64,000 bases of DNA, from positions 56,690,567 to 56,754,566 of the forward strand of contig CM018698.1 in NCBI GenBank assembly GCA_009363875.1, in the 5' to 3' direction. Under the pieces are notes generated by a model, which worked only from the letters and a program-made list of their open reading frames with translations, had not been told where the DNA came from and searched no databases. The stretch is from Mikania micrantha (Eukaryota > Streptophyta > Magnoliopsida > Asterales > Asteraceae). The position numbers and the translations under genes are program-made. Positions 10,045 to 19,201 of this stretch are shown piece by piece; within the stretch, counting starts at the first letter, position 1; each line of letters opens with the position of its first letter.

Positions 10045-12126
10045 TGTCACACCCCCACCCCTCGTCACCTCATGTATGATGTCACTGAAACGGTTGCGGA
10101 AGCACAGTGGTGATGTCTCCGAGGTGTGGGGTGACTTACTTGATCCGATATCACAAGCACACAGATTAACTTAAAATAATTACATTACAGGGTTTCGTTA
10201 TTACAATTTACATTACAACATTAACCTATTTAACTACAATTTTTGTGAGGTGCATTCTTCCCGAAGTCACGGTCTACCTGCAAAAAGGTTTGATTTGAAA
10301 ACGTCAGCACAAAGCTGGTGAGTTCATACAGTTCAAGTTTCACAATATGATATGATATGATATGTAATATAAGTTCACAAAATGTTCAGTTCAAGATAAT
10401 CATGGGACCCGTATCTAGTTCCTTTCTGACGATATTGTTCTACAAGATACTACCCGTCGGTACATATCTTAATGCCTCATTATCTTAATGTCTATCACAC
10501 CATTAAGAAGTTTTGGAAACAGGAAACAAACATTCACACAAGGGGAGATGCAATCCTCCCAGCAAATGGGTGGTCAGCCAATAGTACTATCAATGTTTCC
10601 CCGTTCGGCCCCACATGGGTTCACTAGATACAGTTCAGAAATGAGGACTTAAGTTCTGTGATAGTGTTCTGTTCTCAGGGCAAAAATCCCATGAAATCCA
10701 CAAGTTCCAACCAATCACATGCAATCACACAGATAACAGTGATACATATCATATAGTTTTGAAAAATTTTACAGCGCTACCCCGATGTTTATAAAAGATT
10801 AAAAAGAAAAGGGGTCGTACGAAACTCACCTGGTAGTATAGATGTAGAAGAATATCTCAAAACTGATAATAGAGAAGTGATTCTGCATTTATTTATATTT
10901 AATGAGTTATTTATGTTCTAGTTTACTGATTAGATCTTTCTGAACGTTCAATGTCAAAGACATTGACTTAAAAGTCATCAAACTGATATTAGTTATGTAA
11001 TTAGTTAATTTAATGTTATATCATACAATGTATGATAATGTAGGAACCTACATTGCATTAGATTCCTAATACAAAGTTGATGACACTCTTGATTAATCAG
11101 AATAATCTTAGATTAACCAAATAGTTAATGTTGTTGATTATGATACTGTAACAGTTTCTAGATAATTTAATGGCTTAGGAATGATCAATCCTTGTTATTG
11201 ATTACCCAAATATCATGAAATATCACAATGTAGTATCATAAGAGGTATAATAACCAAGTTTAACATACTAATCTGACTGTTATCATAAACATCAGATAAT
11301 CGTTCCAATGAGTATGTTAATGATTGTGATTAGTTTGAAACACTTGGATTTAACCTTGCATTTCAAGGATTAACCCAACTAATCACCTACATTGTTATAA
11401 TCAAATGGATTAAACCATTATAATCATGGGTATGGTTTTATGCAAACCGGGCATTACAACGGATCAAAACAAGGATTTAACCGTTAAAACTTTGTGTTCT
11501 TTGTTTATAATCAATCCTAGCCATCATCTAGGCAATAATCAACAATCTTAACTATCTCATTACGTTCAAAATCAAGATCTAATCAATCCAAATCAAACTA
11601 GAAGGTTTAAACGGATCATTACCTAACCTGACGGATAAAACAACGATCAGAACTTGTATACACGACCCGTGGCACGATCCTTGGCGTCTGATAAGCTTAA
11701 ACTGGAGTTTGGATGGGAAAAGTGTGTGTGTTTTCGCCTGGAAATGAAGCAGAAACGAAGAAGAAGAATAAACTTCTTTCTTGCATGAAATCTGATTAAA
11801 AGGATCAGATCATTCCACCGCCTCATCCGTCGCGTACCGCGACCAAAAGCCCAAAAATTCTTCGCGTACCGCGAAGAAATCCGGAGATCTCAAATTTCTT
11901 TCATGCATCGCGTACCGCGGAGGATTCTGAATCCCTCCATCGCGTACCGCGATGGATCCAATCGACCAACACTTAGTGATTTTTCTTCGTTTTTCGATTT
12001 CGGGCAATCGACCAACACTTAGTGATTACTCTGTAACAATTACAAGTATTAGAACAACATGGGTTTCTAGAATGATCAAATGTGCCCACGTCATTGATGA
12101 CGTAATTCTCGTGTACAACTGTCACA
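10045..12126 (-). repeat. 3' LTR of element B (2082 bp)
   Basis: Nearly identical to 19202-21322 except that about 57 bp are replaced near 12009-12027 by a second copy of GACCAACACTTAGTGATT, which also occurs about 50 bp away. It carries a splice donor at 10829 and the CGCGTACCGCG cluster at about 11829-11956. Confidence 0.93.
11829..11956. repeat. CGCGTACCGCG motif cluster in 3' LTR of B
   Basis: Four copies of CGCGTACCGCG with variable flanks (GACC, AAGAA, GAGG, ATGG) within 130 bp. The matching cluster in the 5' LTR is at about 20986-21112, where one copy has mutated to CGCATACCGCG. Confidence 0.65.
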
Positions 12127-12139
12127 GTCTCCTCCTGTT
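12127..12139 (-). other. Polypurine tract of element B
   Basis: Directly upstream of the 3' LTR the minus strand reads AACAGGAGGAGAC, a purine-rich tract in the right place to prime plus-strand DNA synthesis. It follows an AAATTTCGGGACGAAATTT stretch typical of this clade. Confidence 0.8.
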
Positions 12140-12176
12140 AGAGAAATTTCGTCCCGAAATTTAGTGAAGACTTATA

Positions 12177-14951
12177 TTATGACCATCGTTTATGAGAATA
12201 AATTGGGTAATTTGATTTCATTTGATCTTCACGTTCCCACGTATATTCGGGCCCTCGCTGCGAGTTCCACCGCACTTTAACAATTGGTATGCGGCTACGT
12301 TTTAACACTTTCGTTTCTCGATCCATTACCTCTACTGGTTCTTCTCTGAACAGAAGTTTTTCATCAATATGAATCTCTTCTAGAGGTACGATCAATGATT
12401 CATCAGTTAAGCACTTCTTCAGATTGGATACATGGAATACATCATGAATATTACTGAGTTCAAGAGGTAATTCAAGTCTGTAGGCTACAGATCCAATTCG
12501 TTCAAGAATCTTGAATGGCCCTACAAATCTTGGCAAAAGTTTACCTCTTTTCCCAAATCTGAAAATGCCTTTCCAAGGTGACACTTTCAACATTACTCGA
12601 TCACCTACTTGGAATTCGAGTGGTCTACGGCGATTATCAGCATAACTCTTTTGACGATCGCGAGCAGCTTTGATTCGTTCCTGAATGAGTGCGATCTTAT
12701 CCGTTGTTTCCTGAATGAATTCTGGGCCGATGATTTGACTTTCACCTACCTCTGACCAACAGATAGGTGATCTACACTTCCGTCCATAAAGTGCTTCGAA
12801 TGGAGCGCATTGAATACTGGTATGGTAGCTGTTATTGTATGAGAATTCAACAAGTGGAAGATGAATATCCCAGCTACCTCCAAAATCAATCACACAGCTT
12901 CTGAGCATGTCTTCAAGAGTTTGATTCGTTCGTTCAGTCTGCCCGTCAGTTTGTGGATGATAAGCTGTGCTCATATTGATTTGCGTGCCCAGAGCATTCT
13001 GAAGAGTTTGCCAAAATCGTGACATAAATCGACTATCTCTGTCAGAAATGATAGAGATCGGTACTCCATGTCGAGATACAATCTCATTAACATAAAGTTT
13101 AGCGAGTCGATCCATAGAATAATCTTCTCGGATGGGTAAGAAATGCGCAGATTTCGTAAGACGATCAACGATAACCCATATAGAGTCATGATTACGTGAT
13201 GTTCTGGGTAATTTAGTAATGAAATCCATAGAGATCTGATCCCATTTCCACATGGGAATCTCAGGTTGTTGCAATAACCCAGAAGGTCGTTGATGTTCAG
13301 CCTTAACTTTGAGACATGTTAAACATCGATCCACGTATTCAGCTATGTGTTTCTTCATTCCAGGCCACCAGTAAAAATCTTTAAGATCTTTATACATTTT
13401 ATCAGCACCTGGATGAACAGAATACCTGGATTTGTGCGCCTCATCCAAGATAATTGTTCGAGATTTACCGAATAGAGGAACCCACATTCGGTCTTTGAAA
13501 TACAACAGTCCATCGTCTTTGGTATCAAGTTTCTTATCTAATCCTCTCAGTCCCTCAGCAGAATAGTTCATTGCTTGTAAAGCTTGTTGCTGAGCGTCTT
13601 TGATTTGAGGAATTAGATTGGTTTGAATAGTCATACCTAACGCTTTCACACGTAAAGGCTTGACTCGTTCCTTGCGACTTAAAGCATCAGCTACAACATT
13701 TGCTTTGCCTGGGTGATAACGAATCTCACAGTCGTAATCGTTCAATAGTTCAACCCATCGCCTCTGTCGCATGTTTAACATTTTCTGATCTAGAATGTGT
13801 TGGAGACTTTTGTGATCAGTGTATATAATACACTTAGTTCCGTATAGATAATGCCTCCAAATCTTAAGTGCAAACACCACTGCACCAAGTTCTAGATCAT
13901 GAGTGGTATAGTTCTTCTCATGTACTTTCAGTTGTCGAGAAGCGTAAGCAATTAACTTGTCGTTCTGCATTAAAACACACCCAAGACCTTGACGAGAAGC
14001 ATCACAATACACTGTGAAGTTATCAATACCTTCCGGTAGTGCCAAGATAGGTGCGTTGCAGAGTTTGTGTTTCAACAGTTGGAACGCCTCCTCCTGTTGA
14101 GAATTCCATACAAACGGTTGATTTTTCTGTGTCAATGTAGTCAGTGGCAAGGCTATCTTTGAAAAGTTCTTAATAAACCGGCGATAATAACCTGCCAACC
14201 CCAAGAATTGACGTATTTCAGTCGGGGTTCGTGGTGTCTCCCATTGTTTCACCGCCTGAATCTTACTGGGATCCACTTGAATACCGTTTTGATTTACTAC
14301 ATGACCAAGAAATTGAACTTCTCGTAACCAGAACTCACACTTGGAGAACTTGGCATATAATTTTTCACGTGCCAAAAGTTCTAGAATTAATTTCAAGTGT
14401 TGAGCATGTTCTTGTTGGTTTCGAGAATAAATAAGAATATCATCAATAAACACAATCACAAACTTATCCAGATAAGGTCTACATACTCGATTCATAAGAT
14501 CCATAAAAACTGCAGGTGCATTGGTTAAACCAAACGGCATTACTAAAAATTCGTAATGTCCGTATCGAGTTCGAAAAGCAGTTTTTGGAACGTCATCCTC
14601 ATGAACACGCAACTGATGATATCCAGATCTTAAATCGATTTTTGAAAAATAAGTAGCACCTTGTAATTGATCAAATAGGTCATCGATACGAGGTAGTGGA
14701 TAACGGTTCTTGATTGTCAGTTTATTGAGTTCCCTGTAGTCAATACACATTCTGAATGAACCATCCTTCTTTTTCACAAAAAGAATAGGTGCTCCCCAGG
14801 GTGAGAAACTAGGTCTGATAAAACCTTTGTCTAACAGTTCTTGCAATTGACCTGAAAGTTCTTGCATTTCGGATGGCGCAAGCCGATACGGGGCTTTAGC
14901 AACAGGTGCTGCACCTGGAATCAAGTCGATTCGGAATTCAACTTGTCTCAC
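12177..14951 (-). pseudogene. RT-RNase H-integrase-chromodomain (pol) of element B, cut off from gag by a stop
   Basis: A 924-residue open frame starting at MRQVEFRIDL, though the real frame is continuous with the upstream protease and is only separated by a TGA at 14966-14964. Domains: RT, residues ~1-240, with the FIDD catalytic motif near 169-172; RNase H, ~270-410, with YCDAS and TDHKSL; integrase zinc-binding region, ~500-560 (H-H...CLTC); integrase catalytic core with MDF, SDRDSRF and the Glu of QTERTNQ; and a C-terminal chromodomain (~880-915) with VKVRW and YTWERE. The chromodomain is what assigns the element to the chromoviruses (Tekay/Del type), whose integrases target marked chromatin. 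The frame contains no internal stop. The TGA could come from CGA by one C-to-T change on the coding strand. Confidence 0.93.
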
Positions 14952-14963
14952 TGGGGGTAATCC

Positions 14964-16926
14964 TCATATATCCTCAGGAAAAACTTCAGGAAAATCCTTG
15001 ACTACTGGGATATCTGTGATTTGTTTGGGTGAAGAATTGTGCTCAATCACATGTGCTAGGAAAGCATAACAGCCTTTCCTTAAGAACTTCTGAGCTTGCA
15101 TACAAGATATGATACCAAGTTTTCTACCTGCTCGTTCTCCTTGAACTATTAGTGTATTACCGTTAGGTAATGGAATACGGATCACCTTGTTTTGACACAC
15201 AACTTCCGCTTGGTTATTAGAAAGCCAGTCCATACCAACAACGACATCAAAGCTCCCAAGCTCAATAGGAAGTAAATCAATATTGAAAAGATGATCATTC
15301 AAATTCAAGGAACATCCTTGAATAACATTGTTTGTTTTGATCAACTTGCCGTTAGCAAGTTCAATAACATAAGGAGTTTCTAAATCTACCGTAGGTAACG
15401 AAAGTAATGATGCAAATTCAGGTGAGATAAAGCTCTTATCTGCTCCTGTATCAAACAGAACTGATACGTATAGATTATTGAGAAGAAACGTACCAGTGAC
15501 AATGTTTGCATCATGTCTTGCTTCGGTAGCACCAATCTGAAAAGCTCTCCCCCTAGCTTCATTCCCTTGATTGGTGTTGTTGTTTGGACAATTTTTCATG
15601 AAATGATTAGGGTTCCCACATTTGTAACATGATCGATTGTTTTGAGTGGTTTGTTGTGGTGCTTGGTTTGATGGTTGAGCAGGAAAGTTGCAATATTTAG
15701 AGTAGTGTCCTACTCGGTTACAATTGGCACAAACAGGACATGGTCCTGTGTGATGGAAAGGACACTTATTGCATTTGGGCGCCTGCCCAGTATAAACTTT
15801 CCTTTCCGGAATTGCAGCACCATAGTTTTTCATAGTTGGCTTGCTCTGGGTGATCTCAGCCGGAGCTTTCACCTTGGCTTTGCCAAACCACTTTCGTTTA
15901 GTACCTTTTGAAACATTCGAGGTACCGATATCACTACGGCTGTGAGCCGTCAGAGGTTTCAACAACAAAGTACCACTCCTTACCGCCTCATTGGTAAGCT
16001 TAGTGGTTAACAGAATTGCATGTTTCAGAGTTGTAGGTTCAGCTGCAGTTACCATTCCCCGAATCTGGGGAATCAAACCTTTAATGTACTTCTCGATTAA
16101 GGCTGCTTCCGTAGGAAACATATCGGGAAGCAAGCAAGTGAGTTCATGAAAACGATCGGTATATGCTAGACAATCAGCACCGATCATGGAGTGATTCCAG
16201 AATTCCTCCTGGAGTTTTTGAATTTCAGTGATGGGACAGTACTCTGATCTAATCAGAGTTTTGAAATCATTCCAGCCCATCGAGTCAACTGTGGCTGAAC
16301 CCAAAGTCTTGGCCTGAGTATTCCACCAGGTCAAAGCTGAGTCTTTCAGAGAACAGGCAGCATAAGACACCTTATGCTCCTCCAAACACTGACTGATTTT
16401 GAGTTTGGTTTCCATCTCCTCAATCCACCTTAAAAGACCAGCCGCTCCTTCCTTGCCAGTGAAAGTAGGAGGGTTACAGGAAGCAAAGTACTTATATGTA
16501 CATCCTTGCTGTGGTAGATCAGGAACAGTTGTTTTTGTGATTGTTGCACCGGTGGTAGTATGAGTTTCAGCGTGACCACCAGTAGCATTATGTTCAGTAT
16601 GATCGTGTTCCCCACCCGAACCTGCGGTGATATGTGGTTGGTGTTGTAACAGAACACCACAAGCAGATAATTGTTCACGCACAATTCGTGCTATCATAGC
16701 TTCGTTTGTTTCGGATCCGCTTGTACCAGCAGGTGGAACAGTGCTTGCTCCCGGATTCACTAGTGGAGCAGTATTTGTTTCCAAGTTCCCAGGTGGAACG
16801 ACGTTCACTTGGATTAACACGCGGATCCGGATTTGATTCAACAGTCAAAGGTGGAATTTGATTCTGTTCAGGGTTTGTAATGTTCTGAGTAGCTCTCTTA
16901 GCTGGTCGACCTCGTTTAGGAGCCAT
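14964..16926 (-). pseudogene. Gag-protease of element B, frameshifted near its N-terminus
   Basis: The start ATG at 16926 gives MAPKRGRPAKRATQN, whose RGRP core resembles an AT-hook. That frame stays open to about 16675, but the downstream gag lies in another frame, which is open from 16841; the switch must lie around 16795-16830, so there is a small indel. Downstream are the gag core with LLRWIEEME, two CCHC knuckles (CANCNRVGHYSKYC and CYKCGNPNHFMKNC), and an aspartic protease with LFDTGADKSF. The frame ends at TGA 14966-14964 directly before the RT. A splice acceptor (16931) precedes the ATG by 4 nt. Products would be the capsid and protease of the element. Confidence 0.88.
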
Positions 16927-16930
16927 TATT

Positions 16931-16950
16931 CTGCTCACAAGCAGACAAAA
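16931..16950 (-). promoter_or_regulatory. Predicted 3' splice site before gag of element B
   Basis: Minus strand reads TTTTGTCTGCTTGTGAGCAG, a strong pyrimidine tract plus AG, followed by AATA and the gag ATG. The acceptor G is at 16931. Confidence 0.5.
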
Positions 16951-18163
16951 CTCAGGTCAGTTCAAGAACATTAAAGATATAACCCGTTTTATCACATAAA
17001 TTCAATCATATTCAGTTACACTGAAAATTTATATTGAAATGTGAAGATAAAGAATACAGTATAACTACATGAATTTAGTTCAGACATGATTTCAGTACAC
17101 ACAGATCACACAGATGTTCGTAGTTATACTCAGTCCTGTTAATTCAAAAACATGTTAAAATATTTCACAGCTCACAGTACTGTGATATAAATATTTGATT
17201 ACCCATGTTTTTGATAAATTCAGATTCAGGACATTGATAAGTTCTCACATTGATATGTTCCCATACAGATATACGTTCTCATACATGTTCCATGATATGT
17301 TCTCGTTTAGATATGTTCTCGCACAGTATGGCTCTCGTACTGTACTTTAGTAATAGATATATTTGCATACAGTATTGCTCCCGTACTGTATTTCAGCAAA
17401 AGATATGTTTTTAACCATGTTTTTGATATACGATCACTCAGGACCTTGAAATGTTGCCACAAGGGACTTTGATACGTTGCCACAAGGGACTTTGATACGT
17501 TGCCACAAGGGACTTTGATATGTTGCCACAAGGGACTTTGATACGTTGCCACAAGGGACTTTGATATGTTGCCACAAGGGACTTTGATACGTTGCCACAA
17601 GGGACTTTGATACGTTGCCACAAGGGACTTTGATATGTTGCCACAAGGGACTTTGATACGTTGCCACAAGGGACTTTGATACGTTGCCACAAGGGACTTT
17701 GATACGTTTTCGTATTGATATGTTCTGATATTGATATGTTTTCGTATTGATATGTTCTGATATTGATATGTTTTCGTATTGATATGTTCTGATATTGATA
17801 TGTTTTTCTATTAATATAATTATAGTTCACACAACACCCAAATAGTACATTGCACAGATCGATACACAAAACACCCATTTTATTTCATCATTATCATTAT
17901 TGATTTTATACAGACCACCAAACAACACAAGACACTACCATCAGATAAAGAAAAGAACAGAAAAGAACTCCCCTATCTACACCCTGATGCTCTGAAAATC
18001 CCAAACTGATCTTCTGTACATACTCATCGCATAAAGTATGATAAGAAGGAAAGTATCATGGCCACTATTGCCATGACTACTGCCAGGATCATCATCCTGG
18101 TCTCGGTACTCGCCACTCCAAACCATGCCAAAAACTCTGTCGCTCTCTCTCTCTCACCCAACT
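16951..18163 (-). other. Spacer between extra ORF and gag of element B
   Basis: No protein is supported here. The open frames over 17307-17878 come from a tandem repeat whose 23-bp unit lacks stops in several frames. The spacer would be intronic if the gag mRNA is spliced as proposed. Confidence 0.6.
17448..17707. repeat. 23-bp minisatellite, 11 copies, in the leader of element B
   Basis: Unit GTTGCCACAAGGGACTTTGAT(A/C), starting at 17453 and recurring every 23 bp to 17683. Copies are identical except for an alternating TACG/TATG position. It passes directly into a 32-bp repeat of the GATATGTTTTCGTATT / GATATGTTCTGATATT type at about 17700-17805. Confidence 0.95.
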
Positions 18164-18847
18164 TCATCCCTCAGTCATCCATGCCACTTGCCGCCAAAAT
18201 ACAGCAAGCATAATCTGTCCCCATGTCATTCTCAGTCTATCATCCATCGCGGTTCTCCAGGCTCGAGTATCGGTGTCCAACGCCTTCACTTGATCCATCA
18301 GGGTCAAGTGAGAAGTGAGGATCTCTAATATGGTCATACGTGTATCCTCAACCGTAGCCTGACACTGCTGTAGACTCTGCTGTGTCCCCTGCAAGTTCTG
18401 AGTAACTTGCTGCAACTGTGCTCTCAGCTCTGCCTGATGGGAGGATTCTCCCATCTCGTGTATGGCATGAAACTCGTCCCTGGGAGCCAGCTGCTTCCGG
18501 GGAGGTAGTCCTGTGGTCTTGCGGGCTTGACCCCGCATACACCGCAACCCGTCCCAAGCGGGTACTCTAGGAGGTGATATACTCTGCATCCGATCCGCAA
18601 CGGGATCAGCCGGAGGTGAGTGAGGAGGACTAGGTATGATAGGGAGTGCTGGTGGTGGTGGTGTAACTGGTCTAGGCTCTAATGGTGAATGTGGTAATGC
18701 TGGTTGTGCCTGTGGCACTACAGATGGAGCTCGTGAGGCTGCAGTCGATGCCTCCGAAGAATCTGAATCCGGTGCTGAGCTAGAGCTCGGAGTACCATCT
18801 CTCATATCATGAGGAGCTAGCTGATACTGTTCGCCTCGATCTGCCAT
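18164..18847 (-). CDS. Extra ORF upstream of gag in element B: Pro-rich, coiled-coil protein
   Basis: A 227-residue ORF starting MADRGEQYQL, sense-oriented, between the PBS and gag. Residues 20-40 are Ser/Ala-rich and 41-95 strongly proline-rich (including PPPP and SPPHSPP). Residues 105-122 are basic. Residues 135-205 are rich in Gln, Leu and Thr with heptad-like spacing, suggesting a coiled coil. The last ~20 residues are hydrophobic and Trp-rich (WGQIMLAVFW). I recognise no family. It shares plan and position, but little obvious sequence, with the ORF at 2996-3634 in element A. An upstream in-frame ATG exists at 18919, but the ATG at 18847 is preferred because a strong splice acceptor lies 2 nt before it. 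The frame is intact although gag-pol of the same copy is broken. Confidence 0.7.
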   Translation of the reverse strand: MADRGEQYQLAPHDMRDGTPSSSSAPDSDSSEASTAASRAPSVVPQAQPALPHSPLEPRPVTPPPPALPIIPSPPHSPPADPVADRMQSISPPRVPAWDGLRCMRGQARKTTGLPPRKQLAPRDEFHAIHEMGESSHQAELRAQLQQVTQNLQGTQQSLQQCQATVEDTRMTILEILTSHLTLMDQVKALDTDTRAWRTAMDDRLRMTWGQIMLAVFWRQVAWMTEG

Positions 18848-18849
18848 TG

Positions 18850-18866
18850 CTGTACAATAAAAATCT
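18850..18866 (-). promoter_or_regulatory. Predicted 3' splice site before the extra ORF of element B
   Basis: Minus strand reads TTTTTATTGTACAG then CA-ATG. The acceptor G is at 18850 and the ATG at 18847. Confidence 0.5.
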
Positions 18867-19185
18867 CTAATCAATATCATGAAAAAAATATATTGAATAA
18901 TAACATTCAACATACACATGATATGAGACGTTCTCCTATCTTAACGCAACTATTCGTCATTACTATTGTTAGTGTTTTGCTTGAATTAAATCAAACTAGA
19001 ATGCACACGTGTTGCAAATTTCAGTTATGCTGGCCACTCATAACTGGAATTTGTATCACATGATTATCCTGGCTTAATTCAAAACAAGTTTTGTTCAATA
19101 TTAATGTTCGGTGCTCTCTGTGTTACTATACGAGCCTATGGTTATAGTCTAGGTTTCTAAGTCAACCTAATTCTCTATAACCTGT

Positions 19186-19198
19186 GGCTCTGATACCA
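19186..19198 (-). other. Primer binding site of element B (initiator tRNA-Met)
   Basis: Three nt inside the 5' LTR the minus strand reads TGGTATCAGAGCC, a 13-nt exact match to the PBS for initiator tRNA-Met. Confidence 0.92.
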
Positions 19199-19201
19199 CC
19201 C

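Noticed and set aside
17448..17707. CRISPR-like regular repeat array
   Set aside because: The 23-bp units are directly adjacent with no spacers, and the context is a plant retrotransposon leader.
17307..17878. Three overlapping ORFs with repeated YQSPLWQ-like peptides
   Set aside because: They are a by-product of the 23-bp tandem repeat: the unit length is not a multiple of three and it has no stops in these frames, so all three frames read the same peptides.
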